NCBI RefSeq assembly: GCF_032337135.1
Contig: NZ_JAVXZZ010000001.1
Coordinates: 372,001 to 436,000 of the forward strand
Direction: 5' to 3'
Length of the DNA stretch: 64,000 nucleotides
DNA from: Allorhodoferax sp032337135
Lineage (GTDB): Bacteria > Pseudomonadota > Gammaproteobacteria > Burkholderiales > Burkholderiaceae_C
Below are positions 47,557 through 56,479 of this stretch, in pieces. Under the pieces are notes generated by a model. That model saw only the letters and a list, made by a program, of their open reading frames with translations. It did not search any database and was not told where the DNA came from. Both the position numbers and the translations under genes were made by a program. Numbering within the stretch: position 1 is the stretch's first letter; every line of letters begins with the position of its first letter.

Positions 47557-48357
47557 ATGACATCTGCCGTTACCCTGGAGCGCGTCGACTCCATCACCGT
47601 GGTGACCCTTGACCGTCCCCAGGTCCGCAATGCAGTCGATCGTGAGACCGCGCTGGCACTGTATGCAGCGTTTGCCGCGTTCGACCAGGACGCGGACAGC
47701 CCCGTCGCAGTCTTCCATGGCGCACACGGAAACTTCTGCGCCGGATGGGACTTGCAGGCAGGTGCGCAACTTGCACAGGATCCCCAGGCGCGGGACCGGA
47801 TGGACTACCTGCAGTGGCCTTCCGACCAGCCCCATCCTGCAGGCCCGATGGGGCCTTCACGCATGCTGCTGTCCAAACCCGTGATTGCTGCCGTATCCGG
47901 TGCTGCGGTGGCCGGCGGCATGGAGCTGGCCCTGTGGTGCGACCTGCGGGTGGTGGAGCAAGACGCCTACTTCGGCGTCTACTGCCGCCGCTTCGGCGTG
48001 CCGCTGATCGACGGTGGCACCGTGCGCCTGCCACGACTGGTGGGCATGGGCCATGCAATGGATCTGATCCTGACTGGACGCAAGGTGGAGGCCAGCGAGG
48101 CATTGGCCATGGGACTGGCCAACCGCGTCGTGCCGACTGGGCAGGCCCGCACGGCTGCCTTGGAGCTGGCCCAGCAACTCGCGCGCTTCCCGCAGGCCAC
48201 GCTGCGTGCCGACCGCGCCAGCGCCTACGCCCAGTGGGACGTGCCCCTGGAGCAGGCCTTGCGCCAGGAATGGGACGCAGGCCGCAGCCGAATTGGCGAT
48301 GCCCTGGAAGGTGCAAAAATGTTCAGCCGCGGCACCGGGCGCCACGGGCAGTTCTAA
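47557..48357 (+). CDS. Enoyl-CoA hydratase/isomerase family protein
   Basis: Crotonase-fold enzyme of 266 residues with the oxyanion-hole segments NFCAGWDLQAGAQ and AVSGAAVAGGMELALWCDLRV and the GVPLIDGGTVRLPRLVGMGHAMDLILTGRKVEASEAL region typical of the superfamily. The first catalytic Glu position of true hydratases is not obvious at IDGG, so isomerase or other crotonase activity is possible. It is divergent from the cytochrome gene (66-base gap) and overlaps the convergent GT41 gene by 4 bases. Substrate unknown. Confidence 0.85.
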   Translation: MTSAVTLERVDSITVVTLDRPQVRNAVDRETALALYAAFAAFDQDADSPVAVFHGAHGNFCAGWDLQAGAQLAQDPQARDRMDYLQWPSDQPHPAGPMGPSRMLLSKPVIAAVSGAAVAGGMELALWCDLRVVEQDAYFGVYCRRFGVPLIDGGTVRLPRLVGMGHAMDLILTGRKVEASEALAMGLANRVVPTGQARTAALELAQQLARFPQATLRADRASAYAQWDVPLEQALRQEWDAGRSRIGDALEGAKMFSRGTGRHGQF

Positions 48358-50156
48358 AGCCTGCCGCCGTCGCTTTCCTGAACCGCAAAGTGGGCAGGCG
48401 CCAGGCCCGACCGGTGGCGCATCACCATCGCTTCCCAGGCGGCTTCGAGACTGCGGATGTAACGCCGCGTATCGAACAGGGGGGCACTGGGCCGCGCCGC
48501 AGTCAGGCGCGTGCGCAAGGCCGTCCGCTGCGCTTCGTTGCGGGAAAGCTCGATGACTCGCTGCACATAGTGCGTCGCATCACGACACACCAGTTCGGGC
48601 ATCCCCACCGCAAGGACTGTGCTGGCAGCGACCCGGCTGGCAAAACTGCGGCCAGCCCAAGTGACCAAGGGCACTCCCATCCACAGGGCATCACTGGCCG
48701 TGGTATGGGCGTTGCAGGGCCAGGAATCGAGCGCGAGATCCGCCAGCGGAAGACGCGCCAAGTGCTGGGCCTGGGGTAACCAGGGCGCAAACACCAGCCG
48801 CGTTGCTTCTATACCCTGGGCTTGCGCGGCGTCCACAAAGTTCTGCCGCGCCAGCGGGTGACCTTCCAGCAACCAGAGTACGGCATGCGGAACGGCGCGC
48901 AGGATCTCCAGCCAAGCCGAGAACACCTCGGGGCCAATCTTGTAGTGGGCATTGAAGCAGGCCAGCACCACCGCTGTCTCGGGCAAACCCGCGGCAGCCC
49001 GCGAAGGAAAAGCGTCAGGCAGCACCCTTGCGGCATCATTTGGTTGGTAGCAGTGGGGCAAGCGTGCAATCCGTTCACTGAACAGCCGTTCATCGCCTGC
49101 CGGGATCACGCAGGCGTCCGCTATCAGGTAGTCCCACCAGCAGGTACCCATGCTGCCAGGGTAGCCGAGGAAATTCACCTGCACAGGAGCAGCGTGGGCA
49201 GCAAAAATGCCTGGACGTCCATTGTGGGTCGCGCCCTTGAGGTCTATCGCAAGGTCAATCTCCAGCGCACGGGCCCGATCGGCCACCGCCTGGTCAGAAA
49301 TGTCGTGGACTTCAATGAATGCATCGGCTGCGCCCATGGCCCGCAGCTGGTAGGCATCGCGGGTTGGCGGCCCCCAGGAAAAGCACAGCACTTCAAAACG
49401 CGCTCGATCATGGTTATCCAGCACGCCGGCCAGCAGGTGCATGGTGGCATGGTCATGAAAATCGCTGGAGAAATAGCCTATGCGAAGCTTGTCGCCGGCT
49501 GTCACACCGGAGGCTGGGCGCACTGCATGCCGTGCCTGTGCACGCGAATTCCACAGCCGAGCGGCAGTGCGTTGCACCTCAGGCTCATCGCAGAGCGCGA
49601 GGGTCGTAAACGCCTCTGCCACCGGCATCTCGCACTGCAATCCCTGCAGCACCAGCGTGGCATGTCGCTGGGTATGCTCGTCCCATTGGGCAAGATGGCG
49701 CCGCGCCAACCAGCACGCCCCGAGCACACCCGCATGGTCGCAGTAGGGGTCAACGACCGCCTCCAGCACATCACGGGCGGCGGGATAGTCCTTTCGCTCC
49801 AGCAAGACGGCCCCGAGATTGACCCGGGACTGCTGATGGTCCGGCGCAAAGTCCAGTGCCCGCGCGTAGGCCTGCTGAGCATGTGCCAGAGCCCCCTGCA
49901 TTTGCCAGATGACACCCTCTTGGCAGGCGACCTCCGCCGCTGGCATGCCCAGTTGCGCAGCCTGCGCCAGCGCCTCCAACGCCTGATCAAAGCGATGCAA
50001 TTGCGCAAGCACCAGCGCCCGGTTGTAATGCCAGGCGCCCGTATGCCCCAGGCGCGGACCAATCGACTCAATCTGCCCAAGGGCTTCGTCAAATGCCCCT
50101 CTCGCGTACAAGGCAGCTGCGTAGTGCTGCGCGGCCTGGATGTCCTCTTCCTGCAT
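48354..50156 (-). CDS. TPR-containing GT41 glycosyltransferase (O-GlcNAc transferase/SPINDLY-like)
   Basis: A 600-residue protein with N-terminal TPR repeats (about residues 1-135, e.g. YARALDFAPDHQQSRVNLGAVLLERKDYPAARDVL) and a C-terminal GT41 domain with KLRIGYFSSDFHDHATMHLLAGVLDNHDR, VNFLGYPGSMGTCWWDYLIAD, VLACFNAHYKIGPEVFSAWLEILRAVPHAVLWLLEG, and LDSWPCNAHTTASDALWMGVPLVTWAGRSFASRVAASTV. Such enzymes add a single sugar to Ser/Thr of cytoplasmic proteins. The acceptor is unknown. It is 15 bases downstream of the 2OG oxygenase gene on the same strand. Confidence 0.92.
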   Translation of the reverse strand: MQEEDIQAAQHYAAALYARGAFDEALGQIESIGPRLGHTGAWHYNRALVLAQLHRFDQALEALAQAAQLGMPAAEVACQEGVIWQMQGALAHAQQAYARALDFAPDHQQSRVNLGAVLLERKDYPAARDVLEAVVDPYCDHAGVLGACWLARRHLAQWDEHTQRHATLVLQGLQCEMPVAEAFTTLALCDEPEVQRTAARLWNSRAQARHAVRPASGVTAGDKLRIGYFSSDFHDHATMHLLAGVLDNHDRARFEVLCFSWGPPTRDAYQLRAMGAADAFIEVHDISDQAVADRARALEIDLAIDLKGATHNGRPGIFAAHAAPVQVNFLGYPGSMGTCWWDYLIADACVIPAGDERLFSERIARLPHCYQPNDAARVLPDAFPSRAAAGLPETAVVLACFNAHYKIGPEVFSAWLEILRAVPHAVLWLLEGHPLARQNFVDAAQAQGIEATRLVFAPWLPQAQHLARLPLADLALDSWPCNAHTTASDALWMGVPLVTWAGRSFASRVAASTVLAVGMPELVCRDATHYVQRVIELSRNEAQRTALRTRLTAARPSAPLFDTRRYIRSLEAAWEAMVMRHRSGLAPAHFAVQESDGGRL

Positions 50157-50171
50157 CGCCAGACAAGGCCG

Positions 50172-51011
50172 CTACTTGACGCCCAACTCCCGCAATCTCT
50201 CGAGCAGGTAACTCTGCGCGGTGTGACGCGGTGACAGCACCACTTCATCACGCGGGTGCAAGAACAACGGCAGCGACACCCGGCTGTGCCGTGCCTCCTC
50301 ACCGCTGGGGTTGATCACACGGTGCTGGGTAGAGGGGTAATAGCCCCGCGACGCCTCGGCCAGCATGTCTCCAGTATTGATGATCAGCATACCGAAATCG
50401 CAGGGAACGTCCACCCAGCGTCCGTCGCGTCCGAGCACCTGAAGACCAGGGGCGTTGGCTGCGGGAAGAATGGTCAGCAAGTTGATGTCACCGTGTGCAG
50501 CGGCCCGCAGCGCCCCCGGGGCTTCATCGCCGCGCAGGGGCGGATAGCGCAACACGCGCAGCAGGCTGTTATGCCGACCGGAAATCATCGACGGCAGCGG
50601 TTCGCTGAACTGTGCTTGCACATCCGCGGGTGTATGGTCCTGCACCCAGCCCAACAGTTCCGACGCCAATGCCGTGGCCTCCGCGTAATAGGTCAGGGCA
50701 TCGTCACGCAGGTCCGCAGGAATCCGCCCCCACGGATAGACGTGAAAGAACTCCTTCAGGTCCTTGAGCGCATGTCCCTTGGCTGTCTCGGAAACCTCGG
50801 TGGAGAAATATCCATCCTGGGTCTCCTTGGAAAACGCAAAGTGGTGCTTTTCGTCACCATCAAAGAACGCGAGCCAGTCGCGATAGATCTTCTCGACCAG
50901 GCTCTGCGACAACGGGTGGTTCACCAAGACTCCAAATCCGGTATCCCGAAGCGATTGGGCAAACCGAGCAGGGGCATCGGCTGCCGCATAGTCCACCACC
51001 TGCACCTGCAT
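50172..51011 (-). CDS. Isopenicillin N synthase-family 2OG-Fe(II) oxygenase
   Basis: A 279-residue cytosolic non-heme iron oxygenase. N-terminal DIOX_N region (FAQSLRDTGFGVLVNHPL), then the catalytic core with AAHGDINLLTILP (His-x-Asp iron ligands) and STQHRVINPSGEEARHSRVSLPLFLHP, which provides the distal His and the Arg that binds 2-oxoglutarate. Physiological substrate unknown. It lies between cheY (71-base gap) and the GT41 gene (15-base gap) on the same strand. Confidence 0.88.
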   Translation of the reverse strand: MQVQVVDYAAADAPARFAQSLRDTGFGVLVNHPLSQSLVEKIYRDWLAFFDGDEKHHFAFSKETQDGYFSTEVSETAKGHALKDLKEFFHVYPWGRIPADLRDDALTYYAEATALASELLGWVQDHTPADVQAQFSEPLPSMISGRHNSLLRVLRYPPLRGDEAPGALRAAAHGDINLLTILPAANAPGLQVLGRDGRWVDVPCDFGMLIINTGDMLAEASRGYYPSTQHRVINPSGEEARHSRVSLPLFLHPRDEVVLSPRHTAQSYLLERLRELGVK

Positions 51012-51082
51012 GCTGTTCTCCTGTTGAATTGCTGCAATAACCAGGGTAGCCGGACCGTCTTGCCGCCCCAGCAGTCTGGGGT

Positions 51083-51454
51083 TCAGGCCAGCCCGCAGAA
51101 CTTCTTGAACGGGCCAAGCACGGCCTCGCCCCGAAACGGCTTGACGATCCAGCCATTGACACCGACTTCCTTGCCGCGTTCTCGTATGTGCGCGTTGTCC
51201 TCGGTGGTTAGCATGATGATGCGCACGGCCGTGTTGCCCAATTCGTTACGAACCTTTTCGGCCATGGCCAGGCCATCCATGACCGGCATGTTGATGTCGC
51301 TGACCACCAGCTTGATGTCGGGGTCGTTGCGCAGTTGCTGCAGTCCGTCGCGGCCATCGGTTGCCGTGACCACATCAAAACCGTTCTTGCTCAGGAACCC
51401 CGAAACCAGCTCCCGCATGGTGTTGGAATCATCCACGACCAGAACATTCGCCAT
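51083..51454 (-). CDS. CheY-like single-domain response regulator
   Basis: A 123-residue stand-alone receiver domain: VLVVDDSNTMRELVSGFL with the acidic pair Asp8/Asp9, phospho-acceptor Asp53 in VVSDINMPVMDG, Thr83 in IIMLTTED and Lys105 in WIVKPFRGEA. There is no output domain. AGGAG precedes the ATG by about 10 bases. It follows the CheX-like gene by 26 bases, suggesting a phosphorylation/dephosphorylation pair. Confidence 0.93.
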   Translation of the reverse strand: MANVLVVDDSNTMRELVSGFLSKNGFDVVTATDGRDGLQQLRNDPDIKLVVSDINMPVMDGLAMAEKVRNELGNTAVRIIMLTTEDNAHIRERGKEVGVNGWIVKPFRGEAVLGPFKKFCGLA

Positions 51455-51480
51455 TGCCTTTTCTCCTTGTGCCCGACCCT

Positions 51481-52446
51481 TCAGAAAAGGTCCAATTCAC
51501 CCGTGTTGTCCGATTCTGCCGTAGGGACAGAAAACTCTGCAAACTGCTCAGGTGACCAGTGCAGGTTGAAGATGAAACGCTGCACGATGGTCAACGGAAC
51601 AGCGTGCGATCGCGTGCGGTCGCGCAGGTGGTAGCGAATGCACAGCTGCGGGTCCGGCGACCCAAACGAAATGTATCTGTGCGCATGATTGATGACGATG
51701 GGCACCTGGGTCTGCTGGTTGGCAAAAGCCTGTGGGGGAATGTAGCGGTTTTTGAACGCGCCCCAGATCAGGTTGGTGATCTCGCCCAGCATGTTGTTGA
51801 TTTCGCGAAAATTGAAATCGCCCCCCACACCTTCGTAGCTGAGGCCCTGAACGAGCCCCTGGCGCAAGGCATCCTCCTGCGTCTGCAACATCATGTACCC
51901 ACGGCACCAGGTGCTCTCCAAGGCAATCAGCGTCGAGATTTCACCGTGGATGATCCGGTCGTGCACCACATAGGGAGGGTCAGCGTCGACCTGGGCATTC
52001 GGGAACATGGAACGCAGGCTCGACAAGGACAGGTCCACCACGCCCCGCACCAGACTCACCGGGTACAGCAGACTGAAGATGGTGCGTTCCACGGCGGTGC
52101 GTAGCGCATCCATGTCACCCGCTTCCCAAAGCAGCGCAAAAGTCTGTTTTTCGTCCGCGCTCGGCTCGCGCCCAGCGCTGCGGCGCAGGAACACCGGCAA
52201 CTCCGGTCGCTGGGCCCGAATGGCCAGCCCCAGGCCAATCCCATCGCCCTGGGCACAGGGCATGTCCTGTGCCAGCAAGACGCCCGCCAGATCCTTGTGT
52301 TCGTCCAAGGCCAGCAGTGCCTCAGCCGCCGATCTTGGTAGCGCCACCAGCCCCAGTTCGGCACAGAACGCACGCAATCGATCACGCTGGACGGAATCAC
52401 TTTCCAGCAGGAGAACTTTGGCTTCCAGTCGCGTGATGTCCGTCAT
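51481..52446 (-). CDS. Receiver-like plus CheX-like phosphatase protein
   Basis: A 321-residue protein with a degenerate receiver-like N-terminal domain (KVLLLESDSVQRDRLRAFCAELG; the phospho-acceptor region is LAGVLLAQDMP) and a C-terminal CheX/CheC-like domain (about residues 140-290) with the E-x-x-N motif FREINNMLGEITNLIWG that, in CheX, inserts into the CheY active site to remove the phosphate. It precedes the cheY gene, the likely partner. No chemotaxis receptors or flagellar genes are close, so the signal is unknown. Confidence 0.75.
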   Translation of the reverse strand: MTDITRLEAKVLLLESDSVQRDRLRAFCAELGLVALPRSAAEALLALDEHKDLAGVLLAQDMPCAQGDGIGLGLAIRAQRPELPVFLRRSAGREPSADEKQTFALLWEAGDMDALRTAVERTIFSLLYPVSLVRGVVDLSLSSLRSMFPNAQVDADPPYVVHDRIIHGEISTLIALESTWCRGYMMLQTQEDALRQGLVQGLSYEGVGGDFNFREINNMLGEITNLIWGAFKNRYIPPQAFANQQTQVPIVINHAHRYISFGSPDPQLCIRYHLRDRTRSHAVPLTIVQRFIFNLHWSPEQFAEFSVPTAESDNTGELDLF

Positions 52447-52576
52447 GGCTGTATCCCCAAAAGGTGGATAAATGGCATGACGGCCATGCTACACCGGCAG
52501 CGCCCCCACCGCGCTCAGGATTTACACCAAAGCCAACACCCTTTGCACTTCGATGCCCCGGTTGCGTCAAGCCACT

Positions 52577-53128
52577 TCAGCGCTTGCCGAACCACATGCG
52601 CCCGAGCGTTCCATCACGATTGACGAAATGCCGCATCAGGGCGCCTGCGACATGCAAAACCACCAGCAGGGCAATTCCCTTGGCGATCCAACCGTGGGCG
52701 ATGCGCGGCGCGACCTCATGCAGATTTGCAGGCACCGCTCCGCCCACGCCGCCCCACACCACCTCGGACAGCCCCGTGGTCAATGAGGTGGCCAATCCAG
52801 AACCCACCATCGCAAACACCAATACGTACAAGCCAACGTGCACGACCTTGGCCAGTGCATCCTTGGCGGCACTGCCGCTGCTTGGCGTGGGCTCGACCGT
52901 TTTCACGGTCAGCACATGCACGCCCAGACGCACGAGCATCAGGACCCCGAGCAAGACACCGAAGCTCATGTGCCCCTTGAGTGCCCCCACCTTATCCGGC
53001 GCATCCAAGGGCATGGGGGCCAGGGCAAAGGTTCCCATGCCCAATGCGAGCAACAGCATCAGACCCGTGAGCCAATGCAGTCCCACGAGCAAGGGATGGT
53101 GGCGAGTGGCTTTTCGTGCGTTTGTCAT
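52577..53128 (-). CDS. Cytochrome b561-type membrane protein
   Basis: A 183-residue protein with four hydrophobic helices and conserved His residues: HHPLLVGLHWLTGLMLLLALGMG, ALKGHMSFGVLLGVLMLVRLGVH, ALAKVVHVGLYVLVFAMVGSGL and IAKGIALLVVLHVAGALMRHFVNRDGTLGRM, the pattern of bacterial cytochrome b561 proteins. It probably moves electrons from quinol. The ATG at 53128 was chosen; a longer open frame to 53299 overlaps the AraC-type gene. Confidence 0.9.
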   Translation of the reverse strand: MTNARKATRHHPLLVGLHWLTGLMLLLALGMGTFALAPMPLDAPDKVGALKGHMSFGVLLGVLMLVRLGVHVLTVKTVEPTPSSGSAAKDALAKVVHVGLYVLVFAMVGSGLATSLTTGLSEVVWGGVGGAVPANLHEVAPRIAHGWIAKGIALLVVLHVAGALMRHFVNRDGTLGRMWFGKR

Positions 53129-53199
53129 AGCGATTGACTCCGTGCGTTGTTGAAGTGTGTGGCATGCTAAGCGAACAACGTCGGCATTGGGGTGCCACT

Positions 53200-54270
53200 T
53201 TATGGTGCTGTGGTGTTTTCCCCTTCGCCGCCAAGCACCTTCCGCAAGTGCCCCTCGCGCGCGCGTTGTCGCATGCTGCGCGGACTGCACCCGAACCATC
53301 GTTGGCAGCTACGCGCCAGGACGGAAGGTTCGGCATACCCTAGCATGTAGGCCATCTCGGTAAAACTCGGGGTGGTCGGCTGCTGCAGAAGCTCCACAAA
53401 CCGCTCCCGCCGGACTCGGTCTGCCAACTCATCAAATCGCACGCCCTCTGCAGCAAGACGGCGCTGCAAGGTCTTGGGATGCATGGCCAGCGTCGCGGCC
53501 ACGCTGACCTGCTGCACCCGCCCGAGCGCCAGGCGCTGTCGCAGCAGGCGGCGCACCTGCTCGACCACGGACTGCATGGCTGCACCGTAGCGCTGCTCGA
53601 TGTAGGACTGCGCCATCTGCAACAGCAAGGGGTTGTGCTGGGGCATCGGCATTGACAAGTCGCTGCGCTGCAGGCGCACTGCGACAAACGTCGCTCCGAA
53701 CTGCACGCCACATCCCATGTAGTGGTGGTAGGTCGCACCGACGCTGGCAGCGCGGTGCGGCAACAAGACCAGCTCCGGGCGCACGGATCCATCCGATAGC
53801 CAGCGCAGCACCTGCACGATCCCGAGGACAACAAATTCGGTGCTCTGCACTACGCTGATATCCCTACCGGCGCTGGTATTGACCACCACATCCACCAAGG
53901 ATGGATCGGAGCTGACCGGAACCAAGGAGGCGCGCATTGCCGGACTGAAGACATAGCCATATTGCGCTCCCAGGGCCAAGGCCTGGCTGAGCGTCTGCGC
54001 ATGGCGCATGACCAGTGTGAGGGGGCCTTCGAGATAGGCGTTCTGATGCTGTGCAAGTCTCAGCCCGAAGTCGGCGCAGCCTGCCTCCTCGGCACAGGCC
54101 TCAAGCAGCCGCGCAAAGGCACCGTAGGGAACGAAACCCTCCGGGTCAGTCAGGACGTCTGGTGCCAATCCGGCGGCCCGCAAGGCCGCAGGCACCTTGA
54201 GTCCGACTTCGCGGGCCGCTTCTGCAAAACCCTGCAAGGCGGCTGCGCGGATGAGTTCACCATGGTCCAT
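53200..54270 (-). CDS. AraC-family transcription regulator (OruR-like)
   Basis: A 356-residue regulator with an N-terminal arabinose-binding-type domain (residues about 20-205, FGLRLAQHQNAYLEGPLTLVMRHAQTLSQALALGAQYGY) and a C-terminal AraC HTH (QVSVAATLAMHPKTLQRRLAAEGVRFDELADRVRRERFVELLQQPTTPSFTEMAYMLGYAEPSVLARSCQRWFGCSPRSMRQ). It is divergent from the DedA-S1P lyase-TauE genes, with phased heptamers between, and is the likely regulator of them. Confidence 0.92.
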   Translation of the reverse strand: MDHGELIRAAALQGFAEAAREVGLKVPAALRAAGLAPDVLTDPEGFVPYGAFARLLEACAEEAGCADFGLRLAQHQNAYLEGPLTLVMRHAQTLSQALALGAQYGYVFSPAMRASLVPVSSDPSLVDVVVNTSAGRDISVVQSTEFVVLGIVQVLRWLSDGSVRPELVLLPHRAASVGATYHHYMGCGVQFGATFVAVRLQRSDLSMPMPQHNPLLLQMAQSYIEQRYGAAMQSVVEQVRRLLRQRLALGRVQQVSVAATLAMHPKTLQRRLAAEGVRFDELADRVRRERFVELLQQPTTPSFTEMAYMLGYAEPSVLARSCQRWFGCSPRSMRQRAREGHLRKVLGGEGENTTAP

Positions 54271-54285
54271 GCCGTTTGTCCTTAA

Positions 54286-54313
54286 ATGTCAAATCATTGT
54301 CCATTAATGTCAA
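54286..54313 (+). promoter_or_regulatory. Phased heptamers between AraC-type regulator and DedA operon
   Basis: ATGTCAA occurs at 54286-54292 and again at 54307-54313, exactly 21 bases apart, with a related TTGTCCA at 54297-54303 between them. The spacing of about 10.5 bases puts all three on one face of the helix, as expected for an AraC-type direct-repeat operator. Confidence 0.55.
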
Positions 54314-54397
54314 GAATATTCCTACCCACCAGCGCACACTTGGGTGCAGCGTTTGACGCTCAGGACCCTGCGCCTGAGCCCCCACGGAGACCTGCCC

Positions 54398-55009
54398 ATG
54401 ATGGAAGCTATCTGGCCGGTACTGCAGTCACTGCAGGGCCTGCCTGCCTATGCGCTGCTGCTGGCGCTATTGTTCGGGTGCGGCATCGGACTGCCCATGA
54501 ACGAGGACATCGTGCTGCTGGCCGCAGCGGCACTGACCCTGCAGGGCATCATGGAACCGGTTGCACTGATTGCGGTGGCGTGGGTCGGACTGATCGCCGG
54601 TGACGCGCTGATCTTCCACTGGGGCTATCGCTATGGCGCGCAGCTGCTGCGCCACCGCTTCTTCGCACGCATGCTGCCGCCGCAGCGTTTGGCCGCCATG
54701 CAGGCCACCATGACACGTTTTGGGCCCGCCTACATCTTCGTGGTGCGCTTCCTGCCTGGCATCCGCACGGCCCTGTTCCTGGTGGCAGGGATGTCCCGCA
54801 TGCCCTACCGCTATCTGTTCATCTACGACGGCCTGGCCGCCTGTATCGAGCTGCCCCTTCTGGTATACGGCGTGCGCTATGTCGGCGGGCGCTGGCAGCA
54901 GATTCTCGATGCGCTTCAGCAGGTCCAAGGCTATCTGCTACCGGCCGTGGTGGTGCTGATCAGCGCAGCCTGGCTGCTGCACCGCCGAACCCAAAGGAAA
55001 CCCACATGA
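54398..55009 (+). CDS. DedA/SNARE-associated family membrane protein
   Basis: A 203-residue polytopic protein of the DedA family, implicated in flipping undecaprenyl phosphate or phospholipids. Visible are the acidic GLPMNEDIVLLAAAAL region, the re-entrant block GDALIFHWGYRYGAQLL, the conserved FGPAYIFVVRFLPGIRTALFLVAGMSRMPYRYLF with the essential Arg, and a C-terminal helix. GGAG lies about 10 bases before the ATG at 54398. The stop codon overlaps the S1P-lyase start (ATGA). Confidence 0.9.
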   Translation: MMEAIWPVLQSLQGLPAYALLLALLFGCGIGLPMNEDIVLLAAAALTLQGIMEPVALIAVAWVGLIAGDALIFHWGYRYGAQLLRHRFFARMLPPQRLAAMQATMTRFGPAYIFVVRFLPGIRTALFLVAGMSRMPYRYLFIYDGLAACIELPLLVYGVRYVGGRWQQILDALQQVQGYLLPAVVVLISAAWLLHRRTQRKPT

Positions 55010-56469
55010 AATCCAAGCACTCCACGGCGCTGCCGCGCAAAGGCCGTGCCACTGCCGACGTCCTGGCTGACTTGCACACCTATGGCGCCGACGACCCCGA
55101 CTACAAGCACGGCAGGCTATGGAGCCTGGTGTACTACCTCGACGAGGACTATGCTGATTTCCAGGCTCAGGCATACCAGGCATTTTCGTCGGCCAATGGA
55201 CTGAACCCGACGGCCTTCAAGAGCCTCAAGCAGTTCGAGACGGAAATCATTGCCGGCGTCTCCGAGATGCTGCATGGCACGCCCGAGGTCTGCGGCGTCG
55301 TGACTTCCGGCGGCACCGAAAGCTGCCTGTTGGCCGTGAAGACCTACCGCGACATGGCGCGCGCACGCGGCGTCAAGCAGCCAGAGATGGTCCTTCCCGT
55401 GACCGCCCATGTCGCCTGGTTCAAGGCTTCCGAGTACTTCGACGTCAAGGTCCACCTGCTGCCCTTGGACGAGAACCTGCGTGCCGATGTGCGGAAACTG
55501 CCCGGCCTCATCAACCGCAACACGGTGATGATTTTGGGTTCGGCGCCCGAATACCCGCACGGCACCATCGACCCGATCGAAGCCTTCGGAGCCATCGCCG
55601 TCAAACGCGGCGTACCGCTGCATGTGGACGCCTGTGTCGGCGGCTTCATCCTGCCCTTCATGGAAATGAACGGTCGCACCCTGCCCTTGTGGGACTACCG
55701 CGTGCCCGGCGTAACGTCCATCTCGGCGGACATCCACAAGTACGGTTTTGCGTCCAAGGGTGCCTCCACCATCACCTACCGCAATCTGGACTACCTCAAG
55801 CACCAGATGTTCGTGCAGCAGGACTGGCCCGGTGGCGTGTTCGCTTCCCCCGCGCTGCTCGGCACGCGCCCGGGCGGCGCCTATGCTGCCGCCTGGGCAG
55901 CCATGCAGCACTTCGGCCAATCCGGATACCGCGATCTGGCCAAGCGCACGATGAAGGCCTTCGACACCATGAAGAAAGGTATCGAGGCCATACCCGACCT
56001 CTACGTCATGGGGTCCCCCTCGGGGCCGCTGCTGGCCTATGGCTCGTGCAACCCGGACGTCAACATCTACGCCGTGGGCGACCAGATGGACGCCAAGGGC
56101 TGGAAAGTAAACCGCCTGCAGAACCCCGACGGCCTGCACGCCATGATCACGGCCGGCCACCTGGAGGTGGTCAACGACTACCTGCGCGATCTGCGCGAGG
56201 CAGTGGCTACCGTCAAGGCCCACCCGGAACTGGCCCAGAGCGGGAGCGCGGCCACCTACGGCCTCATGAGCCATCTGCCCTTGCGTGGCATGGTGCGCCA
56301 GAAAGTGCTGGACATGTTTGCCCAGATGTACCGCGCCGGTGGACAGGACATGGACCTGCATGCATCCGCCACGCCAGCTACGGGCTGGGTAGGCCGCGCA
56401 CAGGCACTGGCCGAGAAGGCCGCCCACTGGTACGTCGAACGCGCCCAACGCAGAGCCACCCTCCGCTGA
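55006..56469 (+). CDS. Sphingosine-1-phosphate lyase-type PLP enzyme
   Basis: PLP enzyme of the group II decarboxylase fold closely matching eukaryotic S1P lyase, which splits phosphorylated long-chain bases into a fatty aldehyde and phosphoethanolamine. The 487-residue product has GVVTSGGTESCLLAVKTYRD, ILGSAPEYPHGTIDPIEAFGAIA, LHVDACVGGFILPFM and SISADIHKYGFASKGAST, with the PLP lysine at residue 245, then DWPGGVFASPALLGTRPGG, all with clear counterparts in SGPL1. Unlike the eukaryotic enzyme there is no N-terminal transmembrane helix. It is coupled to DedA and followed 10 bases later by TauE/SafE. Confidence 0.9.
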   Translation: MKSKHSTALPRKGRATADVLADLHTYGADDPDYKHGRLWSLVYYLDEDYADFQAQAYQAFSSANGLNPTAFKSLKQFETEIIAGVSEMLHGTPEVCGVVTSGGTESCLLAVKTYRDMARARGVKQPEMVLPVTAHVAWFKASEYFDVKVHLLPLDENLRADVRKLPGLINRNTVMILGSAPEYPHGTIDPIEAFGAIAVKRGVPLHVDACVGGFILPFMEMNGRTLPLWDYRVPGVTSISADIHKYGFASKGASTITYRNLDYLKHQMFVQQDWPGGVFASPALLGTRPGGAYAAAWAAMQHFGQSGYRDLAKRTMKAFDTMKKGIEAIPDLYVMGSPSGPLLAYGSCNPDVNIYAVGDQMDAKGWKVNRLQNPDGLHAMITAGHLEVVNDYLRDLREAVATVKAHPELAQSGSAATYGLMSHLPLRGMVRQKVLDMFAQMYRAGGQDMDLHASATPATGWVGRAQALAEKAAHWYVERAQRRATLR

Positions 56470-56479
56470 CCGCTTGGCA

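Noticed and set aside
51066..51081. Hairpin CCCCAG-CAGT-CTGGGG after the cheY gene
   Set aside because: A good 6-bp stem but no U-run and only 2 bases from the stop codon; too weak to call a terminator.
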